Below, piece after piece: positions 1-6,882 of a stretch of 27,579 nucleotides of DNA (position 1 is the stretch's first letter; every line of letters begins with the position of its first letter). Source of the DNA: Dehalococcoidia bacterium. GTDB taxonomy: Bacteria > Chloroflexota > Dehalococcoidia > Dehalococcoidales > E44-bin46. The notes beneath the pieces are model-generated. The model did not search any database. It was not told where the DNA came from and saw only the letters and a program-made list of their open reading frames with translations. The stretch is taken from the NCBI GenBank assembly GCA_030634425.1, contig DAOWAU010000003.1, positions 1 through 27,579 on the forward strand, in the 5' to 3' direction. The position numbers were made by a program, and so were the translations under genes.

Positions 1-1428
1 CACTTTTCCACCTTCAGCCAGAGACTGAGCGCCTTCCCGATAAGAATGGTGGGGCTAAGTCGATTCAGGACGGCTAAAGAGCAGGAGGCTATCCTTGAAG
101 GGCTGGCTAACGGAAGCATCGATATCTGCATCGGCACCCATCGGCTACTGCAGAAGGACGTAGCCTTCAAGGAGCTGGGGCTATTGATTATTGATGAAGA
201 GCAACGCTTTGGCGTAGCCCATAAGGAACACCTCAAAAAGATGAGGCGGGAGGTGGATGCCCTAACCCTGAGCGCCACCCCCATTCCCCGCACCCTCCAC
301 ATGTCCCTGGTGGGAGTTAGGGACATGAGCACCATGGAGACTCCCCCCGAAGACCGCCTCCCCATCAAGACCTATGTTGCTGAAGCCGACGACCGTACTA
401 TCCGGGAAGCCATACTCAGGGAACTAGAACGAAACGGGCAGGTCTTCTTTGTCCACAATCGGGTCCAGAGCATCGCCTTCGTCGCCGCTAAGCTCCAGTC
501 GCTGGTGCCCGAAGCCAGAATAGCCATCGCCCACGGTCAGATGCCGGAGGCGGAGCTGGAGAGGGTGATGGCTGACTTCGCCCAGGGCGAGAGTGATGTC
601 CTGATGTGCACCACCATTATTGAATCGGGACTGGATATGCCCAATGTCAACACCCTGATTGTTAACCAAGCCGATAAATTTGGGCTGACCCAGCTGTATC
701 AACTCAGAGGAAGAGTGGGTCGTGGCGCCAACCTCGCCTATGCCTATTTCCTCTATGAGAAGGGGAAGCAGCTGACCGTGACCGCCAAGAAACGGCTGAG
801 AACCATATTTGAAGCCACTGAGCTCGGCGCCGGCTTCAACATCGCACTTAAGGACCTTGAGATAAGAGGGGCAGGAACCCTGCTCGGGGCGAAACAGAGC
901 GGGCATATCACTGCCGTCGGCTTCGACCTCTACTGTCGGCTGCTGGCGGAGGCGGTGGAGGAGCAGAAGGCGAAGCGGGCTGGCGTGAAGAAAGTCACTA
1001 AACACCTGCCACCCCCCACTATAGACCTCCCCCTGCCCGCCTATATCCCGGAGAGGTATGTCGCCGACCTCGATACCAGAATAAGCCTCTACCAGCAGCT
1101 GGTGAAGGTGGACCAGGCTGAGCTGATAGACGACCTAGCCCGTGAATTCAGCGACCGATTCGGCGTACCGCCGCCAGAGGTGAGAAACCTCCTCTACGCC
1201 CTCAGAATCAAAATCCTGGCGGCTAAGGCGGGGATTGAGTCCATTGACACCGAGGACAAGCAGATTGTCGTCAGGCGCTTTCAGGGCATGGAGTTCAACA
1301 AGGAAAAACTCACCCCGCTGGCAAGGGAGGGAATAAAGATAGGCTTAACCCAAATAAGGCTAGACTACAAACAGCTGGGCAAGGAGTGGCAGAGGGTTTT
1401 GGAGGAGGTATTGGGGAGGGTGGGGTGA
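1..1428 (+). CDS. mfd: Transcription-repair coupling factor Mfd, C-terminal part (5' end outside window)
   Basis: Mfd is an ATP-driven DNA translocase that removes RNA polymerase stalled at lesions and recruits UvrA. The frame is open from base 1, so the visible 475 residues are the C-terminal part only; the first ATG (46) is internal. Seen in order: an upstream segment HFSTFSQRL typical of the RecG-like helicase half, the DEEQRFG Walker B box, the SATPIPRTLHMS motif III, the FFVHNRV and IAHGQMPE segments, TTIIESGLDMPNVNT, and the Q-rich motif VI LYQLRGRVGR. The last ~130 residues match the TRCF C-terminal domain (ERYVADLDTRISLYQQL). The TGA stop is the first three bases of a TGATATAAT promoter box for the next gene. 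Family assignment is secure; residue numbering of the whole protein is not visible. Confidence 0.96.
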   Translation, partial: HFSTFSQRLSAFPIRMVGLSRFRTAKEQEAILEGLANGSIDICIGTHRLLQKDVAFKELGLLIIDEEQRFGVAHKEHLKKMRREVDALTLSATPIPRTLHMSLVGVRDMSTMETPPEDRLPIKTYVAEADDRTIREAILRELERNGQVFFVHNRVQSIAFVAAKLQSLVPEARIAIAHGQMPEAELERVMADFAQGESDVLMCTTIIESGLDMPNVNTLIVNQADKFGLTQLYQLRGRVGRGANLAYAYFLYEKGKQLTVTAKKRLRTIFEATELGAGFNIALKDLEIRGAGTLLGAKQSGHITAVGFDLYCRLLAEAVEEQKAKRAGVKKVTKHLPPPTIDLPLPAYIPERYVADLDTRISLYQQLVKVDQAELIDDLAREFSDRFGVPPPEVRNLLYALRIKILAAKAGIESIDTEDKQIVVRRFQGMEFNKEKLTPLAREGIKIGLTQIRLDYKQLGKEWQRVLEEVLGRVG

Positions 1429-1434
1429 TATAAT
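1426..1434 (+). promoter_or_regulatory. Extended -10 promoter (TGATATAAT)
   Basis: A perfect TATAAT preceded by TGn, overlapping the mfd stop codon and lying 22 bases before the ATG of the next gene. No convincing -35 box is seen 17 bases upstream, as is common for extended -10 promoters. The same nonamer occurs at 3207 and 21557. Confidence 0.6.
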
Positions 1435-1456
1435 AATCTAAGAGAGGAATCTGAAA

Positions 1457-2005
1457 ATGGCTAAAAAGCTAAGTGAAGAAAAGCTATTTGAACTCGCACA
1501 GAAAAAAGTTGGCGAATTTACCCAGCGTTTAGAAAGGTATGATAGATTTCAGCGGTCACGCCATAGTTTAGAAAATGCAACTAATTGGATATTGGCAATA
1601 AGTGTGGGAACACTACTCTGGCTTCTAGGAAATTTTGACAAGTTTACAGCGCAGTACATTACGACCAACAAGTCATTATTCCTACTTTCGGCTTTGCTTT
1701 TAGGCGCATCTACTATAATTTTTGCCCTCGCTCGCGGGGCACTATATCTCAGACAAATTGGAATTGATAAAGCACTTGAAGATATTCAAGGGTTACCCGA
1801 TCGCTTGCGCTTAAATATAGAGAGTAAAACCAAAGAAGAATTGAATGAAATGGTAAATCGAATATCAGACCGTTCAATTAAATTATGGCGGAAAAGTCAC
1901 AATTTGATAACTCATATCCCGTCTTTATTCAAAGCTGGCGGGATATTATATATTGCGGGGCTGTCATTGGTAGTCACATATATTCTTATTTTCTTCCTAA
2001 AGTGA
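1457..2005 (+). CDS. Unrecognised membrane protein with three hydrophobic segments
   Basis: I do not recognise this 182-aa protein. Visible: a charged, helical N-terminus (about residues 1-40), hydrophobic segments at about 44-60 (NWILAISVGTLLWLLGNF), 74-96 (LFLLSALLLGASTIIFALARGALYL) and 160-181 (ILYIAGLSLVVTYILIFFLK), separated by a hydrophilic helical stretch (~100-155) rich in K/E/R. It is therefore likely an integral inner-membrane protein. The ATG at 1457 has a weak AGAGAGG ribosome site 9 bases upstream. The gene is clearly more AT-rich than mfd and the genes further right, uses AAA/ATA/TTA-type codons freely, and stands alone between its own promoter and terminator. It may be a horizontally acquired or fast-evolving gene; no function is proposed. 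Confidence 0.8.
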   Translation: MAKKLSEEKLFELAQKKVGEFTQRLERYDRFQRSRHSLENATNWILAISVGTLLWLLGNFDKFTAQYITTNKSLFLLSALLLGASTIIFALARGALYLRQIGIDKALEDIQGLPDRLRLNIESKTKEELNEMVNRISDRSIKLWRKSHNLITHIPSLFKAGGILYIAGLSLVVTYILIFFLK

Positions 2006-2043
2006 GCTATAAATATCCTTAGGTAATAGACGAGGAGTTTACG

Positions 2044-2066
2044 AGGGGCTTTGCCCCCCTTTTTAT
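2044..2066 (+). terminator. Rho-independent terminator
   Basis: Stem GGGGC / GCCCC with a TTT loop followed by CCTTTTTATATAT, 40 bases after the stop of the membrane-protein gene. Right after it (2076-2091) is a second perfect hairpin, CCTCCTT-tg-AAGGAGG, without a T tract in either direction. Confidence 0.75.
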
Positions 2067-2105
2067 ATATATTTTCCTCCTTTGAAGGAGGGGAGAAGAT
2101 AATTT

Positions 2106-3044
2106 TTATAAAATCCGGCGGATGAATTCAAACTTATTATGATGAAAATCCTTAGCGTCTGTGGTGGTGGCTAACCGGAAAATAACCGGTGAAGTAGTGG
2201 CGCCAGTCAGGACCGGTAAGGGGGCAAAGTGCCTGACCTCCCTGTTGATATAGATAACAACACCTCGCGGAACGTAAAATAGCTCGCCGTTGAAGTAGGG
2301 TCGCGACTCAGCAGTGGGGCTATCGACTTGCAGGATGGTTGGCTTATCCGGAACCAGGACCTCTTCCGTGTTGTGATGAAAGTCCTCAATGTAGATAGAG
2401 AAAGGCCTCTCCTTCATAACAATCCGCCCCGCCTCCCAAACACCCTCGCTTCCAATCCTGAGACCTGTGACCTGTCCATTAACATAGAACACTGGTGCCG
2501 GGTCCAATCTAAAAAACTCTGTCACCTCCTCATCCGGTAGTTCGAGTATCACCCCGTATCTCTTGAATCTTGGAGATGCCCCCGACCAGATTCTTATAGG
2601 ATTTGGCGCTCGTGGCGAGGCGGAAGCAATGACAGACCTATACCTATCCTGAGCGACCTTCAGCATGCTGACACCATCGTTGAAAGGCACATACTTTTCA
2701 GCTGCTGGAGTTATGGCCATGAACTCTCTGAGTGACGCACCAGTGCACACCGACTCCAAGGCTTCCTTTAATCCAGCAGCGCCTTTCTCGGCAAGGGGGT
2801 TATCGTCCCTAATGATATTGGCAAGCAGGAGCTCATATGTCGTTAACCATGCACTACACCGATTGCGCCTGAGATCGGTCCCCGGAATATTGATGATTTT
2901 TTCCAGCGCTTCATCAACGATTTTGATTAAAGCCTGCTTAGCCTCAAAAAGACAATTGAGCTCTTCTGGCTCCTCCAGGACTTTTTCTGCCCCGTAGGTA
3001 AGTTTGGTATGGTCAAACTTTACTATACCTGAGTCTTCTACCAT
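2106..3044 (-). CDS. Unrecognised 312-aa soluble protein
   Basis: I cannot place this protein. The N-terminal ~130 residues look helical (acidic, Leu/Ala-rich; CSAWLTTYELLLANI and LAEKGAAGLKEALESV), and the remainder (about 150-312) looks beta-rich with many V/I/F/Y alternations (RYGVILELPDEEVTEFFRL, GELFYVPRGVVIYINREV). The five-residue string DFHHN occurs twice, near residue 220 (EDFHHNTEEVL) and near the C-terminus (KDFHHNKFEFI), which could be paired metal or ligand sites or just a repeat. There is no signal peptide or membrane segment. The start is supported by AAGGAGGAGG four bases before the ATG (minus strand). It is flanked by an AT-rich orphan and a stand-alone cyclophilin-like gene, with no operon partner. 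The length and strong ribosome site make it a real gene. Confidence 0.8.
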   Translation of the reverse strand: MVEDSGIVKFDHTKLTYGAEKVLEEPEELNCLFEAKQALIKIVDEALEKIINIPGTDLRRNRCSAWLTTYELLLANIIRDDNPLAEKGAAGLKEALESVCTGASLREFMAITPAAEKYVPFNDGVSMLKVAQDRYRSVIASASPRAPNPIRIWSGASPRFKRYGVILELPDEEVTEFFRLDPAPVFYVNGQVTGLRIGSEGVWEAGRIVMKERPFSIYIEDFHHNTEEVLVPDKPTILQVDSPTAESRPYFNGELFYVPRGVVIYINREVRHFAPLPVLTGATTSPVIFRLATTTDAKDFHHNKFEFIRRIL

Positions 3045-3133
3045 AACCTCCTCCTTAGTGTCGGTAAAACATCTTGAGCAAGATTAGGGCTACTGGACTA
3101 AATCTATCAACATCAGGCTGTGGTGCCACCAAT

Positions 3134-3162
3134 ATTTAAGGCTTAACCACTTCAAAAGTCAA
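3134..3162 (-). promoter_or_regulatory. Possible promoter for the 312-aa orphan
   Basis: On the minus strand TTGACT (3162-3157), 17-base spacer, TTAAAT (3139-3134). The -35 matches 5/6 and the -10 only 4/6. It would give a leader of roughly 80 bases before the ATG at 3044. Confidence 0.35.
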
Positions 3163-3206
3163 GGCAGGGTTTCGAATCCCCTTTTGGCAGAAAGAGGAAG
3201 ATAATA

Positions 3207-3215
3207 TGATATAAT
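3207..3215 (+). promoter_or_regulatory. Extended -10 promoter (TGATATAAT)
   Basis: TGn plus perfect TATAAT ending 11 bases before the ATG at 3227. Transcription would begin at about 3222, leaving a leader of only about five bases. A TTGGCA lies at 3184-3189 but with a 20-base spacer, so it is at best a weak -35. Confidence 0.55.
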
Positions 3216-3226
3216 TGTCTCTACTT

Positions 3227-3607
3227 ATGGCGAGAAAAATTCGAATCAAGACCGGCGGTATTTCGGTGACCGCCGAACTGAATGAAACCAAGACCGCTCA
3301 GGCTATCTGGGAAGCCCTGCCTATTAAGGGGCAGGCAAACCGGTGGGGGGATGAGATATACTTCTCCATTCCGCTTAAGCTAGAGGAGGAAAACGCCCAG
3401 GAACTGGTGGGCATGGGGGACTTGGGCTACTGGCCGCCGGGGGCTGCCCTTTGCCTGTTCTTCGGGCCGACACCTATGAGCAAGGGGGAGGAGATACGGC
3501 CCGCCAGCGCAGTCAATGTTTTCGGCAGGATTACAGGCGACGCCACCGTGCTCAAGCAGGTTACGTCGGGGGCGGAGGTCAGCATCAAGAGGGAAACCGG
3601 GGGTTAA
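3227..3607 (+). CDS. Cyclophilin-like fold protein (TM1367/DUF369 type)
   Basis: A 126-aa protein resembling the small single-domain cyclophilin-like family typified by Thermotoga TM1367, whose biochemical role is not established. Diagnostic segments are the N-terminal IKTGGISVTAELNET, TAQAIWEALPIKGQANRWGDEIYF, and GDLGYWPPGAALCLFFGPTPMS followed by the GRITGD strand and a C-terminal LKQVTSGAEVSIKRE; these are shared family features. The frame also has a TTG at 3215, but that codon overlaps the -10 box, so the ATG at 3227 is preferred. No ribosome site precedes it, suggesting a leaderless message. The protein is cytoplasmic with no signal peptide. It is monocistronic; the next gene converges on it with a nine-base gap. 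Identification is by motif memory, so moderately sure. Confidence 0.8.
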   Translation: MARKIRIKTGGISVTAELNETKTAQAIWEALPIKGQANRWGDEIYFSIPLKLEEENAQELVGMGDLGYWPPGAALCLFFGPTPMSKGEEIRPASAVNVFGRITGDATVLKQVTSGAEVSIKRETGG

Positions 3608-3616
3608 GGTCTTCGG

Positions 3617-3730
3617 TTACTTTACCGGCTTACAGGTACAGGCGTCATAGGGTTGGCCACACCCTTCACAGACCCCGTTGACAATCTTTCTACCACACTT
3701 ACAACGCGCACAACCACAACTCTTACACAT
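3617..3730 (-). CDS. 37-aa cysteine-rich, probably metal-binding protein
   Basis: A short gene of 37 residues with nine cysteines (positions 2, 5, 7, 10, 12, 21, 24, 31, 33), arranged as MCxxCxC-x2-CxC, then CxxC, then CxC. The start is decided by an excellent ribosome site, AAGGAGGTG, five bases before the ATG on the minus strand, and the frame ends at TAA (3617-3619). The N-terminus MCKSCGC recalls the metal-binding N-terminus of HypB, but no HypB or hydrogenase gene is near. Such spacing suggests a zinc or iron-sulfur or metallothionein-like role (inference). It has its own TTGACA/TAAAAT promoter carrying an 11-bp inverted repeat, so it is probably regulated by a repressor or metal sensor. 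Its neighbours are a nitroreductase and the oxygen-defence operon. No homologue family can be named with confidence. Confidence 0.8.
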   Translation of the reverse strand: MCKSCGCARCKCGRKIVNGVCEGCGQPYDACTCKPVK

Positions 3731-3752
3731 CTTCTCACCTCCTTATCACTGA

Positions 3753-3792
3753 GCCTATTCGCATTTTAATACAATTGCGAATAGGCTGTCAA
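3753..3792 (-). promoter_or_regulatory. Promoter with 11-bp inverted-repeat operator for the Cys-rich gene
   Basis: Minus strand: a perfect -35 TTGACA (3792-3787), an 18-base spacer, and -10 TAAAAT (3768-3763, 5/6). Starting directly after the -35 is GCCTATTCGCA (3786-3776), and its perfect reverse complement TGCGAATAGGC occupies 3763-3753, overlapping the end of the -10 and the expected start site. The 12-base loop holds most of the -10. There is no T tract after the repeat, so it is not an intrinsic terminator for the nitroreductase upstream. The arrangement is that of a dimeric repressor or metal sensor operator; the regulator is unknown. Confidence 0.7.
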
Positions 3793-3795
3793 GAC

Positions 3796-4362
3796 TCAAT
3801 AGGAGTTAAACGAGGAAATGCTATTTATCGGCCTCCTGCTATGTTCCGAAGGCGGCTTTTTCCTATCGTAATAGCCCAGCGCGATGAGGACGTCTATCTT
3901 TTCATACCGCGGGATATTCAATATCCGCTTTACCGCCCCCTCGTTAACCCACCCTATCCAGCAGGTGCCCAGTCCCAATTCCTCAGCCTGGAGGACAAAA
4001 TGCTCCCCAGCTATCCCGATATCTATGAGGTAGTATTTTGTCCTGCGCAGCGTTCCCCCGACCGCAGATATAAACCGGCTGATTGCAGTCAGAAACCGGC
4101 GCCTCTCCGAGACAATTACCACGATAACCGGTGCCTTCTTGCAAAAGGAATTCACCGAATATATGCCACTGAAGGCAGCATGGCACAACTTATCCTTCAA
4201 CTCCCTATCATCCACCACGATAAACTTCCATGGCTGGGCATTACAGGCGGAGGGAGCTAGCCTCGCTGCCTCAAGGCACTTCATTATCTTCTCCCGCTCA
4301 ACCGGTTTATCCAGAAAATTCCTAACGCTTTTTCTGTGTTTTATCAGGTCCAAAAGAGCCAT
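3796..4362 (-). CDS. Nitroreductase-family FMN protein
   Basis: A 188-aa member of the NADH/flavin-dependent nitroreductase family, which binds FMN and reduces nitro compounds, quinones or other acceptors. Visible: the N-terminal FMN-phosphate motif HRKSVRNF (about 9-16), the helix and loop EAARLAPSACNAQPWKF (about 31-47) that contacts the flavin, and the C-terminal FVLQAEELGLGTCWIGWV (about 121-138) of the second FMN site. The ATG has a GAGGGAGGATT ribosome site immediately upstream. The length is at the short end of the family. Its substrate cannot be told from sequence; the location next to the Hrb/FprA/Dfx operon, divergently transcribed, suggests a role in redox stress. The 37-aa Cys-rich gene lies downstream on the same strand but has its own promoter. 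Confidence 0.9.
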   Translation of the reverse strand: MALLDLIKHRKSVRNFLDKPVEREKIMKCLEAARLAPSACNAQPWKFIVVDDRELKDKLCHAAFSGIYSVNSFCKKAPVIVVIVSERRRFLTAISRFISAVGGTLRRTKYYLIDIGIAGEHFVLQAEELGLGTCWIGWVNEGAVKRILNIPRYEKIDVLIALGYYDRKKPPSEHSRRPINSISSFNSY

Positions 4363-4410
4363 AATCCTCCCTCTCCATGTTCAAAGTCAGTGGCTATACT
4401 GCAATAACCA

Positions 4411-4439
4411 ATCCTAGTTTTGATGGCTAGCTTTGTCAA
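4411..4439 (-). promoter_or_regulatory. Promoter of the nitroreductase gene
   Basis: Minus strand TTGACA (4439-4434), exactly 17 bases, TAGGAT (4416-4411). The -35 is perfect and the -10 4/6. It is back to back with the promoter of the Hrb operon. Confidence 0.5.
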
Positions 4440-4463
4440 GGATATAGCCGACCACCGCCCATC

Positions 4464-4492
4464 TTTACTCTCGAGTAGAAATCGGTTAAAAT
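4464..4492 (+). promoter_or_regulatory. Promoter of the Hrb-FprA-Dfx-EncFtn operon
   Basis: TTTACT (4464-4469), 17-base spacer, TAAAAT (4487-4492), followed at 4511-4517 by the AGGGGAGG ribosome site of the first gene. Confidence 0.45.
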
Positions 4493-4521
4493 CGGGCTAC
4501 TCACAAATAAAGGGGAGGTTG

Positions 4522-5214
4522 ATGATGAATACCAAGGCTTTGCATAAGTTAAGCTACGGTCTGTATGTAGTAGGTTCAAGGAAGGGAAATAAGCTCAACG
4601 GGCAAATCGCCAACACTGTATTCCAGATAACATCTGAGCCGCCAACCATCGCGGTAAGCATCAACAAAAACAATCTAACCCACCAGCTTATCAAGGGAAG
4701 CAAAGCCTTTACCGCTTCTGCCCTCAGCCAGCGCACTCCCCTCTCTTTCATCGGTCACTTCGGCTTCAAATCAGGCAGGGACATAGATAAGCTCAAGGGT
4801 ATCAATTATAAGATAGGTGAAACCAAAGCGCCGGTGGTCATTGAAAATGCCGTCGCCTATCTGGAAGCCAAGGTAATCAAGGAAGTAGACGTGGGAACAC
4901 ACACCATTTTTATTGGCGAGCTTATAGACGCAGATGTGTTGACAGAGGAAGAATGTATGACCTACGATTATTATCATAAGGTCAAGCGGGGCACCACCCC
5001 CAAGACAGCCCCCAGCTACGTTGAAGAGAAAAAGGAGGCAAAACCCAAAATGGCAAAATACGAATGCACCGTTTGTGGCTATATCTACGACCCGGAACTG
5101 GGAGACCCCGATAGCGGGATAAAACCGGGCACGCCTTTTGAAGAACTACCCGATGATTGGGTATGCCCTGTCTGCGGAGCGAGCAAGGATGAATTCGAAA
5201 AAATAGAGGACTGA
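4522..5214 (+). CDS. hrb: Flavin reductase-rubredoxin fusion (high-molecular-weight rubredoxin, Hrb type)
   Basis: Residues ~1-165 form a flavoredoxin/flavin-reductase-like FMN domain ([30 protein letters not shown] is its N-terminal signature region), followed by a K/E-rich linker and a complete rubredoxin (177-230) with Fe ligands C182, C185, C215, C218 in [10 protein letters not shown] and [12 protein letters not shown]. In Moorella this fusion (Hrb) passes electrons from NADH to the flavodiiron protein FprA for NO or O2 reduction. The frame is open upstream to 4420, but the ATG at 4522 (an ATGATG pair) follows AGGGGAGG by four bases and gives the usual N-terminus, so the longer version is rejected. 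It is first in a four-gene operon, 40 bases before fprA. A second ribosome-site-like sequence precedes the rubredoxin domain (see findings). Confidence 0.92.
   Translation: MMNTKALHKLSYGLYVVGSRKGNKLNGQIANTVFQITSEPPTIAVSINKNNLTHQLIKGSKAFTASALSQRTPLSFIGHFGFKSGRDIDKLKGINYKIGETKAPVVIENAVAYLEAKVIKEVDVGTHTIFIGELIDADVLTEEECMTYDYYHKVKRGTTPKTAPSYVEEKKEAKPKMAKYECTVCGYIYDPELGDPDSGIKPGTPFEELPDDWVCPVCGASKDEFEKIED
5031..5052 (+). promoter_or_regulatory. Internal Shine-Dalgarno and ATG before the rubredoxin domain
   Basis: AAAGGAGG at 5031-5038 lies 11 bases before an in-frame ATG (5050-5052). Initiation here would give a free 54-aa rubredoxin starting [11 protein letters not shown], exactly the length and N-terminus of ordinary rubredoxins. 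The string could instead simply reflect E/K codons in the linker. Confidence 0.35.
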
Positions 5215-5254
5215 GGGCGAAAAAGACTGCTTGAGTACTAAAAGGAGAAGTAGC

Positions 5255-6439
5255 GTGAAACCAAGAGAAATAAGAGCGGGAATCTATTGGGTAGGAGCTA
5301 TTGACTGGGATAGGCGGTTATTTGACGCCCTTATCCCCCTACCCGATGGCACCAGCTACAACTCATATTTGATTAAGGGCAGTGAGAAGACAGCTCTTAT
5401 TGATACCGCAGACCCTACTATGCCGAAGGTATTGATAAACCACCTGAACCAGCTTGGGATAGAGAACCTAGACTATGTTGTTGCCAATCATGCCGAGCAG
5501 GACCACTCCGGTTCCATCCCCCAAGTCCTGGGAAAATACCCCGATGCTAAGGTGGTAGTCACAGCCAAATGTAAAGATATGCTCGCCGCCCTGCTCCTCA
5601 TCCCGGAAAAGAAATTTATCACCGTCAATGATAAGGAGACTATTTCGCTGGGAGATAGAACACTGGAGTTTATCCACGCCCCCTGGGTTCACTGGCCAGA
5701 GACCATGCTTACCTATTTGAGAGAGGAGAAAATACTCTTCCCCTGTGATTTGTTTGGCTCTCATTTAGCCACCACCGACCTGTATGTCACTGATGAAGGG
5801 CAGGTCTATGAGGCAGCCAAGAGGTATTATGCTGAAATCATGATGCCTTTCCGAGCCAATATCCAGAGGCACTTAAAGAAGCTAAATGACTACGTCATCG
5901 ATATCATCGCCCCCAGCCACGGCCCCCTGCATGACAAGCCGGAGTTCATCCTGAAGGCGTATCACAGCTGGGTCTTTGATGAGCCCAAGAACATGGTGGT
6001 ATTACCCTATATCTCCATGCATGGCAGCACCAAAAAGATGGTGGAATATTTTGTCGAAGCTCTATCTCAGAGAGGGGTGACGGTAAAGCAGTTTGACCTC
6101 ACCGTAACCGACCTAGGCAAGCTAGCCATGGCGCTGGTGGATGCGGCCACAGTGGTTATCGGGACGCCCACCGTTCTGGCTGGTCCCCATCCCAATGTTG
6201 CCTATGCCGTCTTCCTGGCAAATGCCCTGAGAGCCAAACCGAGGTTTGTCTCTATTATCGGTTCATATGGCTGGGGCGGTAAGACGGTGGAACAACTCGC
6301 CGGGATGATTCCTAACCTGAAGGCAGAGGTATTGGAACCTGTGCTCAGCAATGGTTTCCCCAAGGAAGCCGATTTCAAGGCTCTAGATAATCTGGCTGCT
6401 ACTATCGCCCAGAAGCATAAGGAATGCCGCTTTGCCTAA
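5255..6439 (+). CDS. fprA: Flavodiiron protein (A-type, FprA)
   Basis: Reduces O2 to water or NO to N2O at a diiron site in the cytoplasm, with electrons from rubredoxin/Hrb. With the GTG at 5255 as residue 1 (394 aa), the diiron ligands are H79, E81, D83 (with H84) in NHAEQDHSG, H146 in WVHWPET, D165 in CDLFG and H222 in APSHGPLH, matching the family order and spacing. The C-terminal half (~250-394) is a flavodoxin domain with the FMN loop ISMHGSTKKM and the later GTPTVLAGPHPN and SYGWGG segments. The start is chosen because AAAGGAG sits seven bases before GTG; the TTG at 5231 lies upstream of that site. It directly follows hrb and precedes desulfoferrodoxin, an oxidant-defence operon. Whether O2 or NO is the real substrate cannot be read from sequence. 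Confidence 0.95.
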   Translation: MKPREIRAGIYWVGAIDWDRRLFDALIPLPDGTSYNSYLIKGSEKTALIDTADPTMPKVLINHLNQLGIENLDYVVANHAEQDHSGSIPQVLGKYPDAKVVVTAKCKDMLAALLLIPEKKFITVNDKETISLGDRTLEFIHAPWVHWPETMLTYLREEKILFPCDLFGSHLATTDLYVTDEGQVYEAAKRYYAEIMMPFRANIQRHLKKLNDYVIDIIAPSHGPLHDKPEFILKAYHSWVFDEPKNMVVLPYISMHGSTKKMVEYFVEALSQRGVTVKQFDLTVTDLGKLAMALVDAATVVIGTPTVLAGPHPNVAYAVFLANALRAKPRFVSIIGSYGWGGKTVEQLAGMIPNLKAEVLEPVLSNGFPKEADFKALDNLAATIAQKHKECRFA

Positions 6440-6469
6440 CATAGTGAAACTATTAGAGGAGGTGGGAAA

Positions 6470-6850
6470 ATGACAGCACAAAAACAGGTTTATCGGTGTA
6501 ATATCTGTGGTAACATCGTTGAGGTGTTGCATGCTGGAAAGGGGGAACTGGTCTGCTGCGGGCAGCCCATGGAATTGCTTGGGGAGAAGACAACAGATGT
6601 TGGTCAGGAAAAGCATGTGCCAGTGATAGAAACAACTGCTAAAGGAGTGAAGGTTAAGGTTGGCAGCATACCGCACCCCATGGAGGAAAAACACTACATA
6701 GAGTGGATTGAGATAATCACCGATAGCGGGAGTTGTCGGCATTTCCTCGAGCCGGGAGATAAGCCAGAGGCAGAATTTGAAATCGAACCACAAAAAGTAA
6801 AGGGAGCAAGAGAGTACTGCAATATCCACGGCTTATGGAGATCAAGTTGA
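6470..6850 (+). CDS. dfx: Desulfoferrodoxin (superoxide reductase)
   Basis: A 126-aa two-iron superoxide reductase that converts superoxide to H2O2 without releasing O2. The N-terminal desulforedoxin centre has C10, C13, C29 and C30 ([13 protein letters not shown]). The catalytic neelaredoxin domain has the complete set H49 (preceded by E47-K48), H69, H75, C117 and H120 ([26 protein letters not shown]), so it should be active. The start is supported by GAGGAGGTG seven bases upstream. It lies 30 bases after fprA and 32 before the ferritin-like gene; electrons would come from the rubredoxin domain encoded two genes upstream. Confidence 0.96.
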   Translation: MTAQKQVYRCNICGNIVEVLHAGKGELVCCGQPMELLGEKTTDVGQEKHVPVIETTAKGVKVKVGSIPHPMEEKHYIEWIEIITDSGSCRHFLEPGDKPEAEFEIEPQKVKGAREYCNIHGLWRSS

Positions 6851-6882
6851 AGCCGATAGATTCGTAGTAATGGAGGTGAAAA

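Noticed and set aside
424..1005. 193-codon minus-strand frame inside mfd
   Set aside because: It is antisense to a clearly coding, conserved helicase region; no ribosome site or family resemblance.
2076..2091. Perfect hairpin CCTCCTT-tg-AAGGAGG as a terminator of the minus-strand orphan
   Set aside because: On the minus strand it is followed by A's rather than T's, so it is not an intrinsic terminator.
3168..3190. tRNA T-arm-like sequence (GGGTTTCGAATCCCC)
   Set aside because: No D-arm, anticodon arm or matching acceptor strand is found around it, and the stem closing pair is T-C. Not called as a tRNA; used only as a weak hint of an integration scar.
4420..4521. Longer N-terminus for the flavin reductase-rubredoxin gene starting at ATG 4420
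   Set aside because: It crosses the promoter boxes at 4464-4492, lacks a ribosome site, and the family N-terminus begins at the ATG after AGGGGAGG.
5231..5254. TTG start of FprA at 5231
   Set aside because: The AAAGGAG ribosome site lies downstream of it and serves GTG 5255, which also aligns the diiron ligands with the known numbering.
6383..6829. 148-codon minus-strand frame over desulfoferrodoxin
   Set aside because: Antisense shadow of dfx, Cys/Phe-rich by codon mirror, no start signal.
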